This document shows, piece by piece, positions 46,745-55,810 of a stretch of 64,000 nucleotides of DNA (position 1 is the first letter of the stretch; every line of letters begins with the position of its first letter). The DNA is taken from the NCBI GenBank assembly GCA_026636295.1, contig CP089456.1:496001-560000 (forward strand), in the 5' to 3' direction. The stretch comes from Medakamo hakoo (Eukaryota; Chlorophyta; Trebouxiophyceae; Coccomyxaceae). Below the pieces are notes generated by a model. It saw only the letters and a program-made list of their open reading frames with translations, was not told where the DNA came from and searched no databases. The translations under genes and the position numbers were made by a program.

Positions 46745-47539
46745 ATGCGGACTCGCGCTGCCGCCAGGGCGCGGCCGCCGGACACACTGGCCAATGCAGT
46801 CGCACGGCTGCGTGCGGCTGGGCGCAGCGAGGCGCACCCTCCCGTGTCCGACCGCGGCGACGCGGCCGTGCTGGTCTCGATTTTCGGGGACGGCCCAACC
46901 TCACCGCCGCTCGTCCTGCTGACCCAGCGCCCGTCCACACTGTCGACGCACGCGGGGGAAGTCTGCTTCCCTGGTGGGCGAGCTGACCCAGTGGATGGGG
47001 GTGACCCCACCACCACCGCGCTGCGAGAAGCGCAGGAAGAGGTCGGGCTGCGCCGCGACCGCGTGGTTGAGGTCCTCGCCACCCGCCCGCCCGTGCTGTC
47101 GAAACACCTGCTTAACGTCACGCCCGTTGTCGCTCTGCTGCAAGGCGGGCCGGGTGAGGCTGTTGTCGACCGCCTGGACCTCACCCTCAACCCAGAGGAA
47201 GTGGAGTGTGCGTTTGCCGTGCCGCTGTCTTTGTTCGTCGACGGCCCCGCGCCCGGGTCGGGCATGTCCTATTCTCACCGCGACGCCCGGTTCGGCCCGG
47301 GCGGCCCGCCGTTTCGCCTGCATTTCTTCGACGTGCCTGGGGAGCGAGGTGTGACGCATTGCGTGTGGGGCTTAACGGCGGGTGTGTTGATCGACGTCGC
47401 GACGGTCGCGCTGGGCAGACAGCCAGCGTTTCAAGTGCACCCGGACGCGGCGCCGGGGTTGGATTACCACCGCATTCATTTGGGCGCCGACGGCAAGCCG
47501 GCCGTGCGGCAGGAGACTGTAGAAGACGACGCAGCTTAG
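46745..47539 (+). CDS. CoA-type Nudix hydrolase
   Basis: A single exon of 264 residues. The Nudix box GGRADPVDGGDPTTTALREA continues QEEVGLRRD, matching G-x5-E-x7-RE-U-x-EE-x-G-U with a slightly altered start. PLVLLTQRPSTLSTHAGEVC followed by FPGG is the UPF0035 signature of coenzyme A pyrophosphatases (NUDT7/NUDT8, YeaB). VLSKHLLNVTPVVALLQGGP and EVECAFAVPLSLFVDGP fit the same group. The N terminus MRTRAAARARPPDTLANAVA is basic and could direct the protein to mitochondria, as for NUDT8; no PTS1 is present (it ends DDAA). The preferred ATG is at 46745. The 218-bp convergent gap to 6PGD carries (CA)n and (CCCA)n tracts. Confidence 0.88.
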   Translation: MRTRAAARARPPDTLANAVARLRAAGRSEAHPPVSDRGDAAVLVSIFGDGPTSPPLVLLTQRPSTLSTHAGEVCFPGGRADPVDGGDPTTTALREAQEEVGLRRDRVVEVLATRPPVLSKHLLNVTPVVALLQGGPGEAVVDRLDLTLNPEEVECAFAVPLSLFVDGPAPGSGMSYSHRDARFGPGGPPFRLHFFDVPGERGVTHCVWGLTAGVLIDVATVALGRQPAFQVHPDAAPGLDYHRIHLGADGKPAVRQETVEDDAA

Positions 47540-47757
47540 ACTCTCGTGTGAAAAACAAAACAAAGTCGGGGACTAACACAAACACACACACACACGCACA
47601 CGCACTCTCAAAAAGCCGCACGACGCGCCTGACGCGCCGCTGGAAATCCCACGCCACCCACCCACCCACCCACCCACCCTTCTCCAGCCCGTTTTTTTTG
47701 TTCCGTTCCGCCTCACCCTCTCCCTCCATCCCACAGCCAGCCCGTCGTCCCGCCGCC

Positions 47758-49985
47758 TTACGTGTTGTACTGCGTCGTGGTGATGGAGTCGGCCGAATTG
47801 CCGGCGGACCAGACCGTGTGGAACCACCCTTCCTGCCCGTCCGTCCGTTCATAGGTGTGCGACCCGAAGAAGTCGCGTTGGGCTTGGACGAGGTTGGCGG
47901 GCGTCCGCGCCCGGCGGTACGTGTCAAAGTACGCCAGGGACGCGGTCATGCCGGGCACGGCGACGCCGGACGAGACGGCGAGCGCGACGACCTCGCGCCA
48001 GGCGGCGTGGCGGTCGGCCAGGCCTTTCGCGAAGAACGGGTCCACCAGCAGGGACGGCAGGGCCGGGTTGGCCGCGTACGCCGCCCGGATGTCGTCCAGG
48101 AACGCGGCCCGGATGATGCACCCGCCCTTCCAGATGCGGGCGAGCGACCCCAGGTCGATGCCCCAGCCCAGGGCCTCGCTCTTGGCGCGGATGATGTTCA
48201 TGCCCTGCGCGTACGAACAGATCTTGGCGGCGTACAGGGCCGCCCGCACCTTGGCGATGAGCTCGGCCTTGTCGACCCGCGTGCCGGCGGGGGGCGACGG
48301 CGCGCCGACGCCCAGCTGCTCAAAGACGGCGGCGGCGGCGACGCGCTCGTCCTTCAGGCCCGACATGAAGCGCGCGTCCAGCGACGCTTCGATCGTGGGC
48401 GCGGCGACGGACAGGTCCGCCGCCTGCTGGACCGTCCACTTGCCCGTGCCCTTCATGCCCGTCTTGTCCAGGATCTTGTCGATGAGGGAGCCCGACCCCC
48501 GGTCGTCCGGCTTGGCGAAGATGAGGGCGGAGATTTCGATCAGGAAGCTGGACAGCTCGCCGTCATTCCACGCGCTGAACGCGGCCGCCAGCTCGTCGTT
48601 GGTCAGCCCGCCCACCGTCTTCAGGACGTCGTACGCCTCGGAAATCAGCTGCATGTCGCCGTACTCGATGCCGTTGTGCACCATCTTCACGTAATTGCCC
48701 GCGCCGCCGGGCCCCACGTACATCGTGCACGGCCCGTCGTCCACCTGGGCCGCCACCTTGGTCACGACGGCTTCGATGGCGTCGAACGCCGCCTTGTCGC
48801 CGCCGGGCATGAGGGACGGCCCGTTGCGCGCGCCCTCCTCGCCGCCGGACACGCCCATGCCCAGGTACAGCAGGCCCTTGGCGCCGACCTTGGCCGCGCG
48901 GCGCTCGGTGTTTTCGTACCACTCGTTCCCGCCGTCGATGATGATGTCGCCCGGCTCCATGAATTCCAGCAGGCCGTCGATGGTGGCGTCGACGGGCGCG
49001 CCCGCCTTGACCAGGATGATGACGCGGCTAGAGTTTGGGGAGTGGTGGGGAGGGGGGACCGGAGTGTGTGTGAGGGCGGCGGGTTTGACTGAGCGCGCGA
49101 GTGCGCTTGAAAGAAATAAAAAAGACGACGCACACTTACCGCGGCTTTTCGAGCGACATGACGAAATCCTTCAGGTCCTTGAAGCCGCGCAGGTTGGTCA
49201 GGCCTGCGGTGTGGAGAGTGGGAATGTGTGAATAAGGCGCGGCCGTGACGTTTTTTTCTCCTGCTCGCGCTCGCGTCGCACCATCGGCGACCGCGTGGTC
49301 GCCGTACGCAAAATGCCGCGCCCGACAGGGGTTGCCGGCTTCCAAACGCCATTCCACTCAGTCCCGGCCGAGCCTGGGACGCACTCGCATCCAACCAACC
49401 ACCCAGTGCCATCCCCACGACCCCCAAAAGACTCCATCCCCACCTTCTTTCTGGGCGCGCGCGACCGCCGCGTCCGTCTTGTCGCCCGACCGGTTGTACA
49501 CGGAGATGGGGAAGCCCTTTTCCGCGACGTTAAGGGCCAAGTTCTGGCCCATGACGGCCAGGCCGACCAGGCCGATGGTGGACGCCATGGTCGTGGGCGG
49601 GCCGGGACTGAGGGGTTTGGATTGTTTGGTGAGCGAAATAAGGGTGTGAGCGGAGAGCAAAACGCGCGCTTGGTGGGGCTTTTTCCGCCGCCGCGCGCCG
49701 GGAGGGCAGCAGCTCGCGGTGTGATCGACGCGCGTGGGCGTGCGGGACGACCGTATCCCCCCTCTCCCTGACAGAAACTTACGCGACAGCGGACTGGCTG
49801 TCCGCGACGGCGCCGAGAGGGCGCGGTGGCATGCGCCCGCTCGACGGCGGCGGTGGCGCAACAGCAGCCGCGCCGCCAGACGAGGGACGGCGAGGGGACA
49901 CGGCCGCCAGCCCAGCGGAGCCTGGCGACCGCGGGCTGGCCGACGCGCGGCGAGGGGAGGCCTGGGAGGCGCTCGCCCGGTGCAT
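47758..49985 (-). CDS. PGD: 6-phosphogluconate dehydrogenase, plastid form
   Basis: This enzyme makes ribulose 5-phosphate and NADPH in the oxidative pentose phosphate pathway. Exons 49985-49783, 49607-49444, 49203-49140 and 49027-47758 (phases 2, 1, 2) give 566 residues. Exon 1 is a transit-peptide candidate rich in Ser, Ala, Pro and Arg ([20 protein letters not shown]). The mature part begins [20 protein letters not shown] (NADP fold). Then [72 protein letters not shown] and the catalytic [11 protein letters not shown] segment. [20 protein letters not shown] is the C-terminal substrate loop. A second ATG in exon 2 (49588) could make a cytosolic form of 493 residues if exon 1 is skipped. Confidence 0.94.
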
Positions 49986-50242
49986 GGTGTGTCCGTTTGT
50001 TTCTGCGCGGAGACGAATGGCGCCAAAGGCAACTAGGGTGTGCCGAAAAACGCACCCCGACCAAGACCGGGCACCGCCGGGTCCCCGACGCCAGGCCACG
50101 CAGGCCTGGCCGCCCGCCCATCGCCACAACCAAGCACTCCTGCTCTTGAATTCACTGTTTCCCACGTCTGTGTCTAACAATGCACGCTCTCACGGCCGGG
50201 TCCTCCCAATGTCCATGCCGTCCATTCCAGTTCATTCAACCC

Positions 50243-51208
50243 TCAAGCGGCCGCACCGCCTCCTTCTTTCTTCCCCGCCGCCCGCCGCGCCCGGAAAAAT
50301 CCGCGGAGCAGGTCGCCTGCCTCCTCGCCTCTCACACCCCGCGTCACGACCAGCGACGGGTGGGAGGCATGCGGAGAGAAAGGAGACGAGTCGTCGGCGT
50401 CGCCGTCCTCACTGTCGCTCTCCCCGTCGGCCGACGCGCGCGCCAAGCCCGGCGTCCCACCACCACCCTCACCCTTGGCCGCGGCCAGCAGCCCCACCCA
50501 CCCGCCGTCCGCGCCCGCTGCCGGGTTGGGCGCGCCGTACACCAGGCGGTCGATGCGGGCGAGCAAGAGGGCGCCGGCACACATCGCACACGGCTCGAGC
50601 GTCACATACAGTGTCGTCCCTCCTAGCCTCCATCCACCGGGAGTAGAGCACGCGGACGCGGCGCGCAGCACGAGCATCTCGGCGTGGGCCGTCGCGTCGG
50701 AGGAGGCTTCCACACGGTTGCGGTCGGCGGCGAGGACGCGCGGCGTGAAGGGCGCGGAGGATGGCGGGGGCTGCCGCGGCGCGCTCCCAGGCGCCAGCGG
50801 CGGCGGGCCCGTCCGCACCAGGACAGCTCCCACGGGGACTTCGCCTTCCGCTGCGGCGGCCCGGGCCTGGTCCAGGGCCAGGCCCATGAAGTAGTGGTCC
50901 GCGGCGGCCGCGTCGGCGGGCGGAGGGGCGGCGGTGGCTAGGCCGGCCGAGGTTGGACCGACTGCCGCCGCCGCCGCGACGGTCGGTGAACGGACGGGCG
51001 CGTGCGCCGCACACCCACAGCTGGGCCGCGTGCACACTTCTCCACCCCGACCTGCAGCATCGGGGGTGGCGGCAGCGCTGACGCTCCGGGCCGGCGCTGG
51101 CAAGAGGCGCGGCGGCGCATTCATTGTGTTTCTCCCACTGCCTCCCGTGAGAACGCTGCGCAGGCTCGCCAAGACCAGGCGGCGGCCTGGGTGCAGCAGG
51201 AGCTGCAT
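50243..51208 (-). CDS. TADA: tRNA adenosine deaminase TadA, organellar
   Basis: TadA converts A34 to inosine in tRNA-Arg(ACG); in plants a nuclear-encoded form works in plastids. A single exon gives 321 residues. The N terminus MQLLLHPGRRLVLASLRSVL is basic and hydrophobic, an organelle signal. The deaminase domain shows MGLALDQARAAAAEGEVPVG, ATAHAEMLVLRAAS with the catalytic His-Ala-Glu, and YVTLEPCAMCAGALLLARID with the two zinc cysteines. It continues LVYGAPNPAAGADGG. Two insertions (a Pro-rich one before the HAE motif, an acidic one, DSEDGDADDSSPFS, near the end) lengthen the domain. The C terminus LLRGFFRARRA agrees with the family. It is divergent from the DUF2358 gene (144 bp). Confidence 0.9.
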   Translation of the reverse strand: MQLLLHPGRRLVLASLRSVLTGGSGRNTMNAPPRLLPAPARSVSAAATPDAAGRGGEVCTRPSCGCAAHAPVRSPTVAAAAAVGPTSAGLATAAPPPADAAAADHYFMGLALDQARAAAAEGEVPVGAVLVRTGPPPLAPGSAPRQPPPSSAPFTPRVLAADRNRVEASSDATAHAEMLVLRAASACSTPGGWRLGGTTLYVTLEPCAMCAGALLLARIDRLVYGAPNPAAGADGGWVGLLAAAKGEGGGGTPGLARASADGESDSEDGDADDSSPFSPHASHPSLVVTRGVRGEEAGDLLRGFFRARRAAGKKEGGGAAA

Positions 51209-51352
51209 GGTTGAGCGTGTCGTATCGCACACGGGCCGCGCCTGAGCGCCGGCGCGCTCGTGCGTGCAAGGACTGGCGCAAACGCTCGTCTGACGCCTCT
51301 TCACTTTCGCGTTCACCAACGCAAGGAGCGCAAAACCCGTGGCCGGCCAGCG

Positions 51353-52333
51353 ATGCGGCCGTCTCCGGCGACTGCCGGCCGCTTCCAACAGACAGGCATG
51401 ATCCTGTCCCACCCACCGAGCGCGCGGGCGGGCCGTGTCCTCCCGTCCGCCCGGCCACGTGCGACTGGAGGAAACAACGGCGACGGAGGCGACGCACCAC
51501 CCGACCTGGGCGCGGGCCTGAAAGCCGCCTGGTACAGTGCGGAAGCCGTGGGCAACCTGGTGGGCGCTGCAAAGGCCGCAGCGGGCGAGCCAGCGCCGAA
51601 AAAGGCGTCGACCGGCGCGTCCACCAGCGCGGCGGGGCAACGCCTGCCGTTTGCCGACGCGGCCGCCCTCATCCGCCAAGACTACGACGCCGTCTACTTT
51701 GTGTCCGGCAAAGGCGACCTGGCTGCGTACGACCCGGACTGCTATTTCGCGGATCCATTCGCTGGCTTCGCCGGCACGGACCGGTTCGTCCGCAACGTCT
51801 CCAACCTGGGCTCGACGCTGTCGGACGTCCGCCTCACGCTCACGGCGTTCGAGGAGGATGAAGAGGGCGGGACCATCCGCACGGCCTGGTCCTTCTCGGG
51901 CATACTCGACGCGCTCCCGTGGCGGCCACGCCTGGCTGCCGCAGGCTCCACCACGCACACGCTCGACCCGGCCACCGGCCGCGTCGTCCGCCACATCGAA
52001 GCCTGGTCGTCGTCCCCCCGCGACGTCGTGGCCGCCCTGGTCAAGCCCGCGTCGCCCATCCCGACGAACCGGTGGGAGCGGGCGGCCGCGGCCGCGGCGG
52101 CGGGCGATGCGGGGGGCTGTGCGGCCGCTGGCTTGAAAGCCGCGGCGCTGACGGCCTTCCACGCCGCGGGCGTGCTGGCGGTCGGGCGGCTGGCGCACGG
52201 AGGTGGGGGCATGACCGCCGGCGAGGCTTTCCTGTGGGGTGGCGGCGCCGTGCAAGCGGGGCTGGACGCCCTGCTCCCAATCCTTGGCACGCCTGGCGAG
52301 GGCGGGGCGGTGCGGCGCAAGGAGCGGAGGTAG
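51353..52333 (+). CDS. DUF2358 (SnoaL/NTF2-like) plastid protein
   Basis: A single exon of 326 residues. The N terminus is Ser/Arg/Pro-rich (MRPSPATAGRFQQTG...GRVLPSARPRATG), typical of plastid import. The conserved core runs ADAAALIRQDYDAVYFVSGK, YDPDCYFADPFAGFAGTDRF, NVSNLGSTLSDVRLTL and TAWSFSGILDALPWRPRLAA, ending TGRVVRHIEAWSSSPRDVV. This is the cyanobacterial/plant DUF2358 pattern, an NTF2-like cone fold with no known catalytic role. The C-terminal ~90 residues are Ala/Gly-rich. Light-related functions are often suggested for plastid members, but nothing in the sequence decides this. It converges on SBPase with 41 bp between stops, the tightest convergent pair here. Confidence 0.78.
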   Translation: MRPSPATAGRFQQTGMILSHPPSARAGRVLPSARPRATGGNNGDGGDAPPDLGAGLKAAWYSAEAVGNLVGAAKAAAGEPAPKKASTGASTSAAGQRLPFADAAALIRQDYDAVYFVSGKGDLAAYDPDCYFADPFAGFAGTDRFVRNVSNLGSTLSDVRLTLTAFEEDEEGGTIRTAWSFSGILDALPWRPRLAAAGSTTHTLDPATGRVVRHIEAWSSSPRDVVAALVKPASPIPTNRWERAAAAAAAGDAGGCAAAGLKAAALTAFHAAGVLAVGRLAHGGGGMTAGEAFLWGGGAVQAGLDALLPILGTPGEGGAVRRKERR

Positions 52334-52374
52334 AGCCAGCATCACATCACAGCACACATCACGCCTGTGTCTTG

Positions 52375-53661
52375 TCACACAGCAGCGACCGCGGCGGGCT
52401 GGCCAACCCCGCCGGCCACCTCCCTCCCCGCCACCCCGCGCTGGCCGCCCGCAAAGCCGCCGTGCCGCAGCGCGGGCCCCGCCGCCGCCACGACGCCCGC
52501 ATCCCCAAACGCGACGACCGTCCGCGCGTCCGGGCTGTCTGCCACCTGGTCCAGCGCGTCCCCGGCGCCGTCGGACGCCGCGCCGCCTGCGGCCGTGACA
52601 ATGAGCGCGAGCGGCGCGACCTCATACAGCAGGCGCAGCTTGGGGGGCGCGCCGGCCGCCGCCGGGTTGATGAAGGCGCCGCCGCCCTTGGCCAGGATGT
52701 GGTGGACGTCCGGGACGAGGCCGCCCGTGTAGCGGAGCGTGGCCCGGGCCGCCAGGTGGGCGTCGACCAGGGCACGGTACGGCGCGTTGGGCGGCGCCCC
52801 GCCCGGCCCGGGCGCGGCCGCCCGCAGGTTAGCGGGCGCGAAGAACCGGGCGGTGGGCGAGGGGGGTGACGACGGCCCGTCCAGGCGGACGCCCGCGCGG
52901 ACGCGCACCCAGGTCGTCCCGTCCGGCTGGAGTTCGTGCTCGTCGACGGCGTGGGGGCCGGCCGCGCCGCGCACCGGCCGAGCGACGACCAGCAGCGTCC
53001 GGGAGCCGAAGACGGCGTACGCGGCCGCGGCCTGGTCCCGCCCCGGCCGGCCGACCAGGCCCCGGCCGGGCCAGATGCCGAAGATGGCGCCGACGGCCCA
53101 GGCCGCGCCGACTGTGTTTTTTTGGGGGATAGAGGGGGAGGGAGGTGTGTGAGCCCCGCACCGAGGCCGGGCCGGGCCCTGCCGCGCGCGCGCCCACACA
53201 CACACACGCCACACTCCGCAGTCGCCCTCACCTATGGACGAGCCGTCCAGCGGGTCGTACGCGACCGAGTACCCGGTCCCGCCGCCGTCGGCGTCGGCCG
53301 TGCACTCTTCGGACGACGAGACTTCGACGCAGCCGGTCGCGTGGAGGGTCGCCCGGACGAGTGCGTCCGCCGCCACGTCGACCGCGATCTGGGCGTCGCC
53401 GCAATCGTTGACCGTGCCCGTCTCAGCGGAGGAGTGCGTGCGCAGCGTGGTCGTGGCGATGGCCGCGCAACAGGAGGCGATGCCGTCCAGGAGCGTGACC
53501 TGTTTTTTGGGGGGGCGGAGTGGAGGGGGGGGGGGTGGAGGTTGCGTGCCGAGCGGCGCGGGGATTGGAGGGGCACGAACGGTGCGCTTTCCCTTTCCCC
53601 AGCCCCGCCCTTTGACGCGCACCAGACGCGGTTCTACGCCAGCCAGGCCGTCCAGGGGCAT
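52375..53661 (-). CDS. SBPASE: Sedoheptulose-1,7-bisphosphatase without transit peptide
   Basis: SBPase removes the C1 phosphate of sedoheptulose 1,7-bisphosphate (Calvin cycle in plastids; also reported in the cytosol of some protists). Exons 53661-53623, 53499-53232 and 53111-52375 (phases 0, 1) give 347 residues. Motifs: NDCGDAQIAVDVAADALV, VSSSEECTADADGGGTGYS, VAYDPLDGSSIVGAAWAVGA (metal site), IFGIWPG, ARATLRYTGGLVPDVHHILA and LRLLYEVAPLALIVTAAGGA. The N terminus MPLDGLAGVEPRLVTLLDG begins directly with the domain; no targeting region is seen and no in-frame exon was found in the 265 bp upstream. Where plant SBPase has the redox pair CGGTAC, this protein reads SAETGT. A Gly/Val-rich tail of ~25 residues is unusual. 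Confidence 0.88.
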   Translation of the reverse strand: MPLDGLAGVEPRLVRVKGRGWGKGKRTVRAPPIPAPLGTQPPPPPPPLRPPKKQVTLLDGIASCCAAIATTTLRTHSSAETGTVNDCGDAQIAVDVAADALVRATLHATGCVEVSSSEECTADADGGGTGYSVAYDPLDGSSIGEGDCGVWRVCVWARARQGPARPRCGAHTPPSPSIPQKNTVGAAWAVGAIFGIWPGRGLVGRPGRDQAAAAYAVFGSRTLLVVARPVRGAAGPHAVDEHELQPDGTTWVRVRAGVRLDGPSSPPSPTARFFAPANLRAAAPGPGGAPPNAPYRALVDAHLAARATLRYTGGLVPDVHHILAKGGGAFINPAAAGAPPKLRLLYEVAPLALIVTAAGGAASDGAGDALDQVADSPDARTVVAFGDAGVVAAAGPALRHGGFAGGQRGVAGREVAGGVGQPAAVAAV

Positions 53662-53926
53662 GGTGCCGGGCGCGTGGAGGAGCAGCGCGGGCGGCGATGA
53701 GAGAGAGAGACAAGGACAAACAATGTGTGAGAGCGCGGGCGGGGTCACCTAGCCAAACTAGCGTTCCTCCCTGCGATAGCATTCGCGCCTAGCTCTCGTC
53801 CCTCGTGCGTCGCCTGCGGCCAGCCCGCCCCGCCCCGCCTTCTCCACCCCGCGCCGTAGCTAGCTCGTCCCTGGACCCTGCGAGTGGAGTGTCTGTCGAC
53901 GCCCCCACGCACGCACGCAAAAAACC

Positions 53927-55101
53927 ATGGAAGGTGCACCCCGTGCGCCGCCGCTCGCCGGCCCGCCGTCGGCTCGCATGCTCCGCGTCCTCGCCCTGGG
54001 CGGCGCCGCCACGTACGCCGCCTTCAACTCCCTGTTCAACGTGGAAGGTGTGAAGAGGGGAGGCGGGGACAGGGAGAGGGAGCGGTGCACGGCTGCGGAC
54101 GACAGGGAGATCGGTCGGGCGTGCGCGCTGGCGATGCCACCAACCCACTCACCCCATCAACCTCCCCTCCCACCCTCCCACCACCCGGTCAGGCGGCCAC
54201 CGCGCCATCGTCTTCAACCGGCTGACCGGCATCAAAGACACGGTCTACGAGGAAGGCACCCACCTCATGGTCCCCTGGCTGGAGCGGCCCATCATCTACG
54301 ACGTGCGCGCCCGCCCGAATGTGATCACCTCCCAGTCCGGGTCGAGGGACCTGCAGATGGTCAACATCGGGTTGCGCGTCCTGACGCGCCCGTCCCCCGC
54401 CCGCCTGCCTGAGATCTACCGGACCCTGGGCACCGACTACGCGGAGCGGGTGCTGCCGTCCATCATTCAGGAAACGCTGAAGAGCGTCATTGCGCAGGTG
54501 TGGGGGGGTGAGGTGGTGGGGGGGGAGGGATGGGGAGACAAGGGTCGTGTGTGTGTGCGGCGAGGAAGCGTGTGAGGGGGGGGGCGGCAGGGCGCGGCTC
54601 ACACCCCACCCCACCCCACCCCCACCCCCACCACCCTCCCCTCCCCGGCCACCGCACACACAGTACAACGCGTCCCAGCTGCTCACCCAGCGTGAAGTCG
54701 TCTCCCGCGACATCCGCCGCATCCTGACCGCGCGTGCCGCCAACTTCAACATCGTGCTGGACGACGTGTCCATCACCCAGCTGACGTTCTCCAAGGAGTA
54801 CACGTCCGCCGTCGAAGCCAAGCAGGTGGCCCAGCAGGACGCGGAGCGCGCCAAGTTCGTGGTGGAAAAGGCGGAGCAGGACAAGCAGTCGGCCGTCATC
54901 AAGGCGCAGGGTGAGGCGACGTCCGCGCGCCTCATCGGCGAGGCCGTCCAGTCCAACCCGGCCTTCCTGACGCTGCGCCGCATTGAGGCGGCGCGCGAGA
55001 TTGCGGGCACGGTGGGGAGCAGCGCCAACCGGGTGTTCCTGTCCAGCGACGCGCTCATGCTGAATTTGGGCGACGAGGCGGGCAAGGGCGGCAAGAAGTG
55101 A
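53927..55101 (+). CDS. PHB2: Prohibitin-2
   Basis: Prohibitins form ring scaffolds in the inner mitochondrial membrane. Exons 53927-54047, 54193-54497 and 54664-55101 (phases 1, 0) give 287 residues, the normal size. A single N-terminal span ([20 protein letters not shown]) is followed by [55 protein letters not shown] and [18 protein letters not shown]. Exon 3 continues [40 protein letters not shown] and ends with [17 protein letters not shown]. The NLxDE ending and EAKQVAQQ region favour PHB2 over PHB1. Intron 2 (54498-54663) is strikingly G-rich then C-rich and could fold into one long stem. Confidence 0.95.
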
Positions 55102-55352
55102 GGGGGGGGGGGAGGGGAGGCGCCTGGGGGGTCTTTGGAGGCGGGGCGGCCTGGTGTGTGCAACAAGTCGAGGAGAGGGTGAAGGCTCGCTTGCATTTGT
55201 TTTTCAGGGCACACACGAGGCCCGGGAGGCCGCGGCGGCGGCGGCGGGGGCTGGGCCTGAGCTCTGATCGGTGTGGGGTGGGCGGCATGGGATGGGGTGG
55301 GTTGAGGTCACTGCGGCGTTTGCGCGGAGAGAGAAAAACAAGCAGACGGCGA

Positions 55353-55644
55353 ATGGCTCGCGGCGACGCCTTGTTTCGCTTGGCGTGCGGAACCCTGGGC
55401 CTCGCCACAGTGCTCACAGGCGGATGGCTGGGCGCATCTATGTGGAAAGGCTACAGGGATGTGTCTGAGTGGGAGGTGCGTGTTTTTTTGCGGGGGGGCG
55501 ACGACAACGGCGTCGGACACGGCGTCGCTGCTGCGGCCCGGCCTCTCACGCTCGACCGCCCTCCCCCCCTTGCATCCGCAGAAGCAACGCGCGGCCGCCG
55601 CCGCGTCGGCGTCCTCCGACCCACCGCCGCCCAAGCAGCAGTGA
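55353..55644 (+). CDS. 61-residue single-span protein, unidentified
   Basis: Exons 55353-55475 and 55582-55644 join in phase 0 (donor GTGCGT, acceptor CCGCAG). The product reads MARGDALFRLACGTLGLATV then LTGGWLGASMWKGYRDVSEW, then a charged, Pro-rich tail ending KQQ. One hydrophobic segment (residues 9-30) would span a membrane, with an inner basic N terminus; size and layout resemble small mitochondrial or ER tail subunits. The clean splice junctions and short in-frame second exon support a true gene, but no family is recognised. It follows prohibitin in the same direction after 251 bp. Confidence 0.55.
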
Positions 55645-55810
55645 GAGCCACAGTTAGAAGTGTAAGAAAGCCCCGTTTCGTTGCGTTTCACCCCAAGTCT
55701 CCTCCTCACTCTCCGCCCCCCGTGTCCCGCCCCCCCACCACCACCACCACCGCTCCCCTCCCACCATCCGGGTGCATCCCGCGTGCCTCCCTACCCACCC
55801 CCTCCCCCTG

